A DNA stretch of 64,000 nt from Terriglobia bacterium. GTDB taxonomy: Bacteria; Acidobacteriota; Terriglobia; Bryobacterales; Bryobacteraceae. Location: contig JAJPIT010000030.1 in the NCBI GenBank assembly GCA_021324615.1, positions 26,786 through 90,785 on the forward strand. The letters run 5' to 3'. This document shows positions 44,150 to 52,212 of the stretch, piece after piece (within the stretch, counting starts at the first letter, position 1; each line of letters opens with the position of its first letter). The notes beneath the pieces are model-generated. The model saw nothing but the letters and a program-made list of their open reading frames with translations, was not told the origin of the DNA and did no database searches. Both the position numbers and the translations under genes were made by a program.

Positions 44150-45259
44150 TTATCTCTTATCCTTGGAGTCCTTGGACGAACTTTCAAGCGCCTCCTGGCG
44201 CCGCGCGCCGCGCAGCACATCGCCGAGCGCGTAGTTCCCCTCCTGGCAAGCGTACTCGTAGATCGGCTTGTCCGTCTGAGGCCAGGTCATTTCCCCGGTC
44301 CAGGGCTGATCCCAGGTGTCCGGATCCTCCACCGTGAATCGATACAGTAGCGTCCGGGCGTCGATGCGCTTGATCCGCTCCACCACGTGCAGATTCTCGG
44401 TCGATCCGTGGAATCGCGTTTTATCGGTGAAATTGGTGGTGTCGACCACCAGCGTGTCGCCTTCCCAGTGCCCCACCGAATCGCCCATCCAGCGGCGCAT
44501 GTAGGACGGCAGATGTTGAGCGTTCATGCGCACGATGCGCGCGTCGTGAATCATCTCGGTCAGGATCATGATCGAGTCTTTGGTCTGCACGATTTGATGC
44601 AGGTCATTATAGAAATAGTCCGGCAGCGCGGGCGGGCCCGCCGTGGAGCCGAATCCTAAAATGCAGCGCAGGCTCAAGGGAAGCTGTTCCGGATCGTCCG
44701 CCTCCCCGCGCCGCACCGGACGGCTGGAATCCTCGGCCTGGTCCGACGTCGGCAGGACGCGCAAGGCGCCGGCCCGCCGGGCTTTCGCCTTTTCGTTGAA
44801 CGGCGGAATGCGCCCATTCGGCGGATCGACAATGATCGAGGTGCGGATCTGGCCGTCGACCACCGTATAGGCGGTGCCCTGATTCAACCACAGCCGGTCA
44901 TAGCCGCCCACGGCCCCGCCGCCAGCCTTTTCCAAAATCTCGAAGAACGATTTGCCCGGCGTGGTGTCGCCGCCGACGGGCAGTTCCTTGGGCCGGTTGG
45001 GATCGAGCTTGGTGGCGTCTTTGGACCGCCGCGCCAACTCCATCTGCTGCAACTTTTGCGCCTGCTCCTTAGTCAGCACCGGGGGATCACCAGGCAGGCG
45101 TTCGAGCGGCGTCATGGTCGCCAGATCGTAGACTCCCTGCAAATCGGGATGTCCGTCGGGCATGCGCGGAATGGCGGAGCCGGCGGATGTTTTAGCGGTC
45201 TGCGCCGCCAGCGGCAGGGTGAGCGCGAGCGCGGCGCTCAGGATCGGGGAGAGTCGCAT
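44150..45259 (-). CDS. Secreted hypothetical protein (GHWEGDTLVVD family), paralog 1
   Basis: 369 residues with signal peptide (MRLSPILSAALALTLPLAAQ). Contains RMPDGHPDLQGVYD, MGDSVGHWEGDTLVVDTTNF, LHVVERIKR and YRFTVEDPDTWDQPW, all shared with the neighbouring 45273-46106 product. Family unnamed to me; it is common in acidobacteria. Tandem duplication is likely. The C-terminal tail is charged and Lys/Ser rich. Confidence 0.75.
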   Translation of the reverse strand: MRLSPILSAALALTLPLAAQTAKTSAGSAIPRMPDGHPDLQGVYDLATMTPLERLPGDPPVLTKEQAQKLQQMELARRSKDATKLDPNRPKELPVGGDTTPGKSFFEILEKAGGGAVGGYDRLWLNQGTAYTVVDGQIRTSIIVDPPNGRIPPFNEKAKARRAGALRVLPTSDQAEDSSRPVRRGEADDPEQLPLSLRCILGFGSTAGPPALPDYFYNDLHQIVQTKDSIMILTEMIHDARIVRMNAQHLPSYMRRWMGDSVGHWEGDTLVVDTTNFTDKTRFHGSTENLHVVERIKRIDARTLLYRFTVEDPDTWDQPWTGEMTWPQTDKPIYEYACQEGNYALGDVLRGARRQEALESSSKDSKDKR

Positions 45260-45272
45260 CGGAATAGTCCTC

Positions 45273-46106
45273 CTATTGGCTCAGCGGGTGCTTCCGGTAG
45301 GGTCCATACAGCAGTTCTTCCACAAACTCCACGCACTTGAAGTCCAGGATCATGGCGTTCTTTTCCTGGCGCCGATAAATCGGCATGCTCATCTTCCACG
45401 GGCGCGTGAAGACTTCCGGATCCTCGATGGTCGCCTCGTAGTGAATCACGTCCGGACTCACGCGAGTATAGCGCTCGGTCACGTGCAGCTTGTCGCTATG
45501 GAAATTCCCGGCGCGGTCGAACCAGGTCTGATCGTTCATTCCAGTGACATCCACCACCAGCGTATCGCCCTCCCAGTGGCCCACCGACTGGCCCATCCAG
45601 GAGTCGAGCGGCGGCGGTCCCGGATCCTTGAAATAAATATTGCGCACCGCGCCGTCGTATTCATAAACGAAGGTCATGGCGGAGTTGCTCTGTAAAATCT
45701 GGAACGGGTACGGCATGTAGGTAGCGCGCGGAACGCCCGGCAGATAACACTTGATCTCCGGATCCTTATTAAGCCAGTCTTCCTGATTCTTCTTCTTGAT
45801 CGCCAGCGCCTCGGGTTTGTACGGAAGCTCCCCGCCCTCCACCACGCCGAGGCTCGGCGGCACCGATCCCACCGCGCCCAGGGCCAGCACCGGCGCGGCG
45901 GGAACCGGCCCGTAGGGACCTTTGCGAAGCGCCATCGCCGGACGCGCCATGTGTCCTTCAATGTCGAAGTTTGCCTCGTTGATGGTCTGCCAGATGCCGT
46001 TCAGGTCGGCATGGCCGTCGGGTGCGCGCGGAGCCCGATAGGTCTGTCCGGCGGCGGGGAAGGTCGCGATCAGAACGATCGCCATTCGGCGAAACGCTTT
46101 ATCCAT
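45273..46106 (-). CDS. Secreted hypothetical protein (GHWEGDTLVVD family), paralog 2
   Basis: 277 residues, signal peptide (RRMAIVLIATFPAAGQ). PRAPDGHADLNGIWQTINEA, MGQSVGHWEGDTLVVDVTGM, LHVTERYTR, YEATIEDPEVFTRPWKMSM match paralog 1 downstream. Thirteen bases separate the two genes. Function not known; conserved Trp, His and Asp may form a ligand site, but this is speculation. Confidence 0.75.
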   Translation of the reverse strand: MDKAFRRMAIVLIATFPAAGQTYRAPRAPDGHADLNGIWQTINEANFDIEGHMARPAMALRKGPYGPVPAAPVLALGAVGSVPPSLGVVEGGELPYKPEALAIKKKNQEDWLNKDPEIKCYLPGVPRATYMPYPFQILQSNSAMTFVYEYDGAVRNIYFKDPGPPPLDSWMGQSVGHWEGDTLVVDVTGMNDQTWFDRAGNFHSDKLHVTERYTRVSPDVIHYEATIEDPEVFTRPWKMSMPIYRRQEKNAMILDFKCVEFVEELLYGPYRKHPLSQ

Positions 46107-46167
46107 CCCATTTATCCTATTTCAAAAACCGCCGCAAAACCAGGGGGCAGCCGGCTCCAGGCGGACC

Positions 46168-46614
46168 TTAGGGAATCGCCATGTTGCGGAAAATTTTCCA
46201 TTCTCCGTTCGGCTGTTTTTGCCAGACGGTAAGATAGCGCCCGCCGATCTTGCGCCCATCGGCATAGGCGGCATCGGCGCGGCCCCATTCGAAGACGAAA
46301 TCGCCCTGCTGCACGGCCCCCGCGCTGGCGACCGAGGCTGCCGCCGCCCGGCCGTATTGCAAGAAGCGCTCCTTCATGCGCGCCTCCACGGCGGCCCGGC
46401 CCTTGATGCAATCTCCGTTGGCGGAACAGTCCAGCGCGTCTTCGGCGTACGCCGCGGCGATCGGCGCAGCGGACGCCTCCTTCATTCCTTTAATCCATGC
46501 CCGATTGCCGGCGTCGATGTCGCGGCGCGCGGCCGGATCGATCGCGCCGTTTTGCGCCGAACAGGCGAGCGCCGCTGCGAAGAACAGGAAGATCCGCGCC
46601 GGCCGGCTCGCCAT
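46168..46614 (-). CDS. Secreted NTF2-like (DUF4440/SnoaL) protein
   Basis: 148 residues with signal peptide (IFLFFAAALACSAQ). NTF2-like cone: DAGNRAWIKGMKEAS, AAAYAEDALDCSANGDCIKG, EARMKERFL, YLTVWQKQPNGEWKIFRNM. Small secreted members of this fold bind or modify small molecules; the function cannot be told. Two Cys (in DCSANGDC) may form a disulfide. It sits two bases after the unknown protein upstream (46617). Confidence 0.78.
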   Translation of the reverse strand: MASRPARIFLFFAAALACSAQNGAIDPAARRDIDAGNRAWIKGMKEASAAPIAAAYAEDALDCSANGDCIKGRAAVEARMKERFLQYGRAAAASVASAGAVQQGDFVFEWGRADAAYADGRKIGGRYLTVWQKQPNGEWKIFRNMAIP

Positions 46615-46616
46615 TT

Positions 46617-47390
46617 TTACTCCTCCAACTGCTCGGGAAAGACGGCGTAGCCTTCAGGCGGCGGGTACAACTGCTCCAGCGCGAGCAGGCGCTTGCGCAG
46701 AAAGCGGCTGGGCAACTGGCGCGGGCCCGTATCGACGTCGATATCGCAGCAGATCCCGTGCAGATATAGCGTAAGCGTATCGATAAACGACTGGCGCGCG
46801 TATTGGCGAAACGTCTTGCCGCCGCGCACCCCGCCGCGTGTTCCTTTGGTTCGCCGCAGGGCCTGCTTCAACCGCCAGCTCGGCTCATCCACTTCCCCGT
46901 GCACGTCCGCGTTCAGCTCCTCGCGCAGCAGGCGGGAATACACCGCCTCGGCCTCCTCGCTCCAGTGATCGCCGAGCAGGGTGGCCAGTTGGTGATAGAA
47001 GCAGTAGTGATATTCGGACACTTCCTGATCCTTGAGCGCAAACACCAGCACGGTTTCATCGGCCATTTGCAGGTGCGTGGCCGCGGTCAGGCGGCCTTCA
47101 GGGGGCTTTTCGATGGAAACGTAATCGCCCGCTTTCGACCGGTTGCGGTCGCGCCCGTTGGCGCGTTCCAGATAAGGCACCAGAAGGATCGAAATTTTCG
47201 GCAGCGCCGCGGCGATGGCGGGGGGAAGAGCGGCCACCGGTTCCTCCAGATATTCCTTCAGATCCTCTTCGCTCATGGGAATCGAGGCGCAGAAATAGGC
47301 GATGCTGTTGCTGAGAGGAATCATCTCAGAACGGAACCGCTCCGCGAACTGGCGTACGCTGAGTTTCAAAAGGTCAGGATGTGACGACAT
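46617..47390 (-). CDS. Hypothetical protein, unknown family
   Basis: 257 residues, no signal peptide or membrane segment. I do not recognise it. Features: acidic N-terminal helix region (SEEDLKEYLEEPVAALPP), SEYHYCFYHQLATLLGDHWS, a basic Gly/Arg loop (RRTKGTRGGVRGGKTFRQYA), and a C-terminal CCDIDVDTGPRQLPS. Probably soluble and cytoplasmic. Possibly co-transcribed with the NTF2-like gene. Confidence 0.6.
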   Translation of the reverse strand: MSSHPDLLKLSVRQFAERFRSEMIPLSNSIAYFCASIPMSEEDLKEYLEEPVAALPPAIAAALPKISILLVPYLERANGRDRNRSKAGDYVSIEKPPEGRLTAATHLQMADETVLVFALKDQEVSEYHYCFYHQLATLLGDHWSEEAEAVYSRLLREELNADVHGEVDEPSWRLKQALRRTKGTRGGVRGGKTFRQYARQSFIDTLTLYLHGICCDIDVDTGPRQLPSRFLRKRLLALEQLYPPPEGYAVFPEQLEE

Positions 47391-47427
47391 TAAGAAGGAG
47401 TTACCGCTTTCATTCTACGCCATCGGC

Positions 47428-48117
47428 TTAAATTCGTGGTTCCAGGCGAACTCCCCACAGCTCCAGCCGCCCTTCGGGCCGCGGTTGGCCGGGAGGCCGC
47501 TGATAAATCAGCTTCAAATCAGCGATCTCCGCCGGCGCGGTGAACTCCAGTTCGCCCGGACCGCTGGCCGGCGCGCGCACGCCGGCGATGCGCCACTCGA
47601 TTCCGCCCGGCGGAGGGATCCCGGAGCTGGAGGCGTTCCACCGCAGCCGGTAGCGCCGGCCCTTTTCGAGCAGCAGGGTCTGGCGGAGCAGCTCGCAGGA
47701 TTCCGGCTCGCGGCCGTCGAAGTCGATGCGATGCATCAGGCGCGGCTGATCGATGTCGGTGTGCGTGACGCCGGAGGGCGTGCTCAGCCGCCAGTCGAAA
47801 CCGTGCCCGTTCGCGCCGGGCTCGAAGTCGCCGCGGACCTCCGCGTCCAAACCGAGCGCGATGCGCGGAGCGGAGTTGAGCGGATTCAACTCCGCCGCGC
47901 GTTTCCACAGCGGCCCCGGATCGCCGCCGTCGTATTCGATCTGCAAGGCGCGGAACATCAGGTACTCGGTGTTGTCCGGAGCCAGGCGGACCGCCTCGGG
48001 CGACCGGGAGCGGAAGGCGGAATCGGCGCGCGCTCTCTCGATCGCGGAAATGGAGGCGGCGGCCAATCCGGCCAGCGCCGCCGCGCCCGCCATCCGCGAG
48101 ATGTCATACATCCGCAT
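47428..48117 (-). CDS. Hypothetical protein with N-terminal hydrophobic segment
   Basis: 229 residues from ATG 48117 (MRMYDISRMAGAAALAGLAA). A helical TPR-like part (EAVRLAPDNTEYLMFRALQI, RAAELNPLNSAPRIALGLD) and a C-terminal beta-sandwich-like part (LLEKGRRYRLRWNASSSGIP, GELEFTAPAEIADLKLIYQ). No family recognised. Divergent from the FecR gene with 52 bases between. Confidence 0.65.
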   Translation of the reverse strand: MRMYDISRMAGAAALAGLAAASISAIERARADSAFRSRSPEAVRLAPDNTEYLMFRALQIEYDGGDPGPLWKRAAELNPLNSAPRIALGLDAEVRGDFEPGANGHGFDWRLSTPSGVTHTDIDQPRLMHRIDFDGREPESCELLRQTLLLEKGRRYRLRWNASSSGIPPPGGIEWRIAGVRAPASGPGELEFTAPAEIADLKLIYQRPPGQPRPEGRLELWGVRLEPRI

Positions 48118-48131
48118 CACGCGAATTTTGC

Positions 48132-48160
48132 TTGATCGCCTGCGCGCGCGACCGTATACT
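48132..48160 (+). promoter_or_regulatory. Sigma70-like promoter of the FecR-type gene
   Basis: TTGATC (48132-48137), a 17-base spacer, then TATACT (48155-48160). The start codon GTG is nine bases after the -10, so the predicted transcription start lies only a few bases before the GTG. This is the best -35/-10 pair I could find in the window. Confidence 0.6.
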
Positions 48161-48169
48161 CGGAAAGGC

Positions 48170-49090
48170 GTGTTTCGAAATTTTCTCGTCGCAATTTTTT
48201 CTCTCAGCGCCGCCTTCGCGGGCGATGCCGTGATCGGCATCGCCACCGCCAGCGGACATTTTAACGTGGCTTCGAGCCAGGTGTGGGGCAACGCCACGCT
48301 GTTCGAGGGCGCCGCGGTCGAGACCGGCGGCGCGTCGAGCGAACTGGCGCTGCGCAACGGCGTGAAGGTGCAGCTCGGCGCATCGTCGAAGGCGCGCGTT
48401 TTTGCCAATCGCGCGGTGCTGGAGCGCGGCACCGGCCAGGTGGCGGCGCCCGCATCCTATGAAATCGACGCGGCCGGATTGAGAATCGACGCCCAGGGCG
48501 CGCGCGTTCGCGTCGGCATCACCGATCGGATCGAAGTGGTTTCGTTCTCCGGCGCGCCGCGCGTGATGACGCAGGCCGGCGTCCTGCTCGCCGCCGTTCC
48601 CGCCGGACGCGCCATGAGCTTCGCCATGCAGGCCGGCTCGAGCGGTATCGTGACGCGGACCGGCTGCCTGTTATATAAAGACGGCCATTTCATCCTTCAG
48701 GACGAAAACACCCAGGAAGTGGCGGAGCTGCGGGGTTCCAATCTGGCGCCGGACACGGGCAACCGCGTGACCATCACCGGAACAGCCAGCCCGGATCGTC
48801 CGTCGGTGAGCCCCGCGACCCTGGTGGTAAACGTAACCGTCGTGAAGCAGCAATCGGCGGGCGGCTGTCTGAGTGTCGCCTCCCTGCTGGGCGCGAAAAC
48901 GGAAGCTCCCTCGGGCGCCGGCGCGGCTTCCTCACCCCAGGCCGCAGCGCCACCGGCGACTCCCGCGGCTGGCGGTGGAGGCGGATTGTCGGCCGGCGCG
49001 AAGACCGCGATCATCGTCGGCATCGCCGGCGGCGCGGGCGCCGGAGCCGCCATCGCGCTGGCGGGCAAGAAAAGCTCCACCAGCCCCTAG
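48170..49090 (+). CDS. FecR-domain secreted protein
   Basis: 306 residues from GTG 48170 (signal VFRNFLVAIFSLSAAFAGD). Central FecR-like beta domain (ASSQVWGNATLFEGAAVETG, ELALRNGVKVQLGASSKARV), a cysteine-bearing C-terminal half, a Gly/Ala/Pro-rich linker, and a final hydrophobic helix (TAIIVGIAGGAGAGAAIALA) that could anchor it to a membrane, then KKSS. Not next to a sigma factor or TonB receptor. Role unknown; similar acidobacterial proteins are annotated only as FecR-domain. Confidence 0.75.
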   Translation: MFRNFLVAIFSLSAAFAGDAVIGIATASGHFNVASSQVWGNATLFEGAAVETGGASSELALRNGVKVQLGASSKARVFANRAVLERGTGQVAAPASYEIDAAGLRIDAQGARVRVGITDRIEVVSFSGAPRVMTQAGVLLAAVPAGRAMSFAMQAGSSGIVTRTGCLLYKDGHFILQDENTQEVAELRGSNLAPDTGNRVTITGTASPDRPSVSPATLVVNVTVVKQQSAGGCLSVASLLGAKTEAPSGAGAASSPQAAAPPATPAAGGGGGLSAGAKTAIIVGIAGGAGAGAAIALAGKKSSTSP

Positions 49091-49097
49091 CCGCGCG

Positions 49098-49613
49098 CTA
49101 GGTCTCGCGATAGCGGCAGAGCCCGATCATCGTTTTCGCGTCCTTGATCTTGCCCGCTTTCACCCACTTGCGAAGCTCGCCGGGGGTAAACCAGCGGGTT
49201 TCAATGCGTTCGTCTTCCATCGGCGTGGCGGGGCCGGCGGTCAGACCGGTGGCGAGAAAGATCGTCATTTTCTCCGCCAAAAAGCCCGGACTTGGATAGA
49301 ATTCTGCGATTTTTTTCCACTTTTTCGCGCGATAGCCCGTCTCTTCGGCCAATTCGCGGCGGGCGGCCTGAAGCAGCGTCTCGCCCTTATCGACGCGGCC
49401 GGCGGGCAGCTCCCAGAGATACTGGCGCGCCGGCAAACGATACTGGCGGACCAATAAAATGCGCCCCCTTTCATCCACCGGCATCATCACCGCCGACCCG
49501 CCGTGGCGCACAATGGCGCGCTTGATCTCGAATCCGCCGGGATCGAGGGCGTGATCGAAAGTGACGCGGAAAATCGGCGTCTGAATCAGTTCTGCGGACG
49601 AAATCAGTTTCAT
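49098..49613 (-). CDS. Nudix hydrolase (ADP-ribose pyrophosphatase-like)
   Basis: 171 residues. Nudix box starts in LPAGRVDKGETLLQ and continues AARRELAEETGY (catalytic Glu residues). N-terminal PIFRVTFDHALDPGGFEIKR matches ADP-ribose/NudF-type enzymes, which cleave ADP-ribose to AMP and ribose-5-phosphate. Its ATG overlaps the end of polX (four bases), so the two form a small operon. Confidence 0.9.
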   Translation of the reverse strand: MKLISSAELIQTPIFRVTFDHALDPGGFEIKRAIVRHGGSAVMMPVDERGRILLVRQYRLPARQYLWELPAGRVDKGETLLQAARRELAEETGYRAKKWKKIAEFYPSPGFLAEKMTIFLATGLTAGPATPMEDERIETRWFTPGELRKWVKAGKIKDAKTMIGLCRYRET

Positions 49614-51328
49614 TTTTTGCGAATGCTCTTTTCGAATTCGGCCAGCGGCAGGGTGTTCAGAACATCGGACGGCGCAAGCCATCCGCGCCGCGCCACCAGC
49701 ACGCCGTAGGACATATGGAGCAGATGCCGCGGATGATGGGCGTCGGTGGAGATGACGAACTTGCAGCCTTTCGCTTTCGCCGCGCGCACCATCGCCGCGC
49801 CCAGATCCAGACGCTCCGGGCTGGCGTTGATTTCCAGATACACGTTGCGCCGCGCGGCTTCGGCGAAAATCAGATCGCAGTCGAAGGGAAACGGCTCGCG
49901 ATGCAGCAACACGCGCCCGGTGGGGTGGCCGAGCACTCTTATATACGGGCATTCGAGCGCGCGCATCAGGCGGTCGGTCATCTCCGCCGCTTCCAGATTC
50001 ATATGGCTGTGGACGCTGCCGATCACGAAATCGAGTTCGGCCAGAGCATCGTGGTCCAGGTCCATGGCGCCGTCGCGGCGGATATCGCACTCAATTCCGG
50101 AAAAGATCCGGATGCCGGCAGAATCCATTTCGCGAACCCGGTGCGCGAATTCGATGGCGCGTTTTTCATCCAGTCCATTGGCCATGGCGAGCGCTTTTGA
50201 ATGATCGGTGATGGCGAGGTATTCATAGCCGCGCTGCCGGCACGCCTCGGCCATTTCTTCGAGCGTCGCGCGGCCGTCGGTTTCCGTGGTGTGCATGTGG
50301 AGATCGCCGCGGATATGGCCCAGCTCGATCAGCGCCGGAAGCCGGCCCTCGGCGGCCGCTTCGATTTCGCCGCAATTTTCCCGCAACTCCGGCGGAATCC
50401 AGGCGAGCCCCAGAGCCGCGTAGATTTCCTCCTCCGCCGCGCCGGCCACGCGCTGGTTGTTTTCGATCTTCGCCAGCGCGTATTCGCTCAGCGTCAGGCC
50501 CATTTTCAGGGCGCGCTGGCGCAGCGCGACGTTATGATCCTTGCTGCCGGTGAAGTATTGCAGCGCGGCACCGTAGCTTTCCGCGGGCAGCGCCCGCAGA
50601 TCGACTTGCAGCGATTCGTGGCCGTAGCGGATGCTGGCCTTGTTGGCGCCGCGGCCCAGCACCTCCTGGCATTTCGGATGCGCGACAAATTTTTCGAGCG
50701 CCTCCGGCGCCGCGGGGCCGGTGACCAGCAGATCGAGGTCGCCCACGGTTTCGCGCCCGCGGCGGAGACTGCCCGCGGGCGTGATCCTTTCGATACCCGG
50801 CGCGGTTAAATATCCGGTCACTTCGGCGGCGGCCTCCTGCGCGAAGCTTAAGAGAAAACGGCCGGCGCGCTGGCGGTAGTGGGCGATGGAGCGCAGCACT
50901 TTTTCTTCGAGTTTGGCGCCCATGCGCGGAAGCTCGCGAAGCTTTTGCTCGCGGCAGAGCCGTTCGAGATCGTCGATGGTGGCGCAGCGGTAGGTTTCAA
51001 ACAAAAGCCGGATGCTTTTGGGGCCGAGCCCCTGAATCTTTAAAAGCTCCAGCGCGCCGGCCGGATACTTTTCGAGCATCTCATCGCGGCGCTCGAAGCT
51101 GCCGCGCTCCTCGATTTCGGCGAGGACCAGGGCGATGCCCTTGCCGATGCCCGGAATATCGGTCACTTTCCGCGCCGGATCCCGGAGGATGGCGGAAATC
51201 TGCTCGGGATGCGATTCAATCACGCCCGCCGCGTTGCGGTAAGAGCGGATGCGGAAGGAATCCTCGCCGGCGACTTCCATCAGATCCGCGGTTTCGTAGA
51301 GAAGCCGGGCGATCGCGCGATTGTCCAT
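49610..51328 (-). CDS. polX: DNA polymerase/3'-5' exonuclease PolX
   Basis: 572 residues from ATG 51328 (MDNRAIARLLYETADLME). Family X polymerase: 8-kDa-like helices, helix-hairpin-helix IPGIGKGIALVLAEI and IQGLGPKSIRLLF, palm motif GDLDLLVTGPAAPE, and a C-terminal PHP exonuclease domain (GDLHMHTTETDGR, YLAITDHSKA). Base excision gap filling and end trimming. Earlier in-frame ATG at 51412 would overlap the divergent VOC gene; the 51328 start has TAAAAT eleven bases upstream. Coupled to the Nudix gene. Confidence 0.93.
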   Translation of the reverse strand: MDNRAIARLLYETADLMEVAGEDSFRIRSYRNAAGVIESHPEQISAILRDPARKVTDIPGIGKGIALVLAEIEERGSFERRDEMLEKYPAGALELLKIQGLGPKSIRLLFETYRCATIDDLERLCREQKLRELPRMGAKLEEKVLRSIAHYRQRAGRFLLSFAQEAAAEVTGYLTAPGIERITPAGSLRRGRETVGDLDLLVTGPAAPEALEKFVAHPKCQEVLGRGANKASIRYGHESLQVDLRALPAESYGAALQYFTGSKDHNVALRQRALKMGLTLSEYALAKIENNQRVAGAAEEEIYAALGLAWIPPELRENCGEIEAAAEGRLPALIELGHIRGDLHMHTTETDGRATLEEMAEACRQRGYEYLAITDHSKALAMANGLDEKRAIEFAHRVREMDSAGIRIFSGIECDIRRDGAMDLDHDALAELDFVIGSVHSHMNLEAAEMTDRLMRALECPYIRVLGHPTGRVLLHREPFPFDCDLIFAEAARRNVYLEINASPERLDLGAAMVRAAKAKGCKFVISTDAHHPRHLLHMSYGVLVARRGWLAPSDVLNTLPLAEFEKSIRKK

Positions 51329-51396
51329 GGGCTGATTCGATTTTAGCGAAGCATGCCGGAGGCGCCGCGCGGGCGGCGGGTGTATACTACGCTGCG

Positions 51397-52209
51397 ATGA
51401 CCCGGTTTCCATCGATTTTGCCTTTACTCGCGGCGGCGATGAGCTGGCCTGCGGGCGCGCAGATCGCGCCTCCCAACGAGCTCGGCGTGGCCATGGGTCA
51501 CGTCCACCTGAACGTAAAAGATATCGAGGCGCAGCGCAACTTCTGGACCACCTACTTCGGCGCCCAGCCGCTGAAGAGATCCGGATTGACGGGCGTAAAA
51601 GTTCCCGGAATGCTGATCCTGTTCCGCCAGCAAACTTATACGCGCGGCGCCGAGGGCACGTCGATGGATCATTTCGGCTTCAAGGTGCCCAGCACCTCAA
51701 AGCTGGTGGCGCGCCTTCGCGAGGCGGGATACAAAATCGAGCGCGAGTTCAAAGGCACCGAGGGTTTCCCGAACGCCTACGTCATCGGGCCGGACGAAGT
51801 GAAGATCGAGTTGCAGGAGGACGCGTCGATGGCCGCGCCCGCGCTCGCCTACCACCTGCATTTCATGAACGCACCGGGCGATCAGATCAAGCTGCGGGAC
51901 TGGTACGCCAAAAATTTCGGCGCGGTGGCCAGGAAACGCGGCCAGCACGACGCCGCTGACATTCCGGGCATGAATCTGACCTTCGGAATCGCGCGCCAGG
52001 CGCCGTCGTCGGGGACCAAGGGCACCTCCACAGACCATATTGGATTCGAAGTCAAAGATCTGGAGGCGTTCTGCAAACGTCTGGAGGCCAACGGCGTCAA
52101 GCTCGACGTGCCCTACCGAAAAATTCCCGCGGCTGGAATCGCCATCGCGTTCCTAACCGACCCGTTTGGAACCTATGTCGAGCTGACCGAGGGCCTCGAC
52201 CAGTATTAG
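51397..52209 (+). CDS. Secreted VOC-family (glyoxalase-like) protein
   Basis: 270 residues with signal peptide (MTRFPSILPLLAAAMSWPAG). Two vicinal-oxygen-chelate modules: GHVHLNVKDIEAQRNFWTTY and DHFGFKVPSTSK, then YHLHFMNAPGDQIKLRDWYA and DHIGFEVKDLEAFCKRLEA with metal-like His/Glu. Substrate unknown. A TATACT hexamer ends eight bases before the ATG. Convergent with the TolC gene, ending three bases from it. Confidence 0.85.
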   Translation: MTRFPSILPLLAAAMSWPAGAQIAPPNELGVAMGHVHLNVKDIEAQRNFWTTYFGAQPLKRSGLTGVKVPGMLILFRQQTYTRGAEGTSMDHFGFKVPSTSKLVARLREAGYKIEREFKGTEGFPNAYVIGPDEVKIELQEDASMAAPALAYHLHFMNAPGDQIKLRDWYAKNFGAVARKRGQHDAADIPGMNLTFGIARQAPSSGTKGTSTDHIGFEVKDLEAFCKRLEANGVKLDVPYRKIPAAGIAIAFLTDPFGTYVELTEGLDQY

Positions 52210-52212
52210 CCG

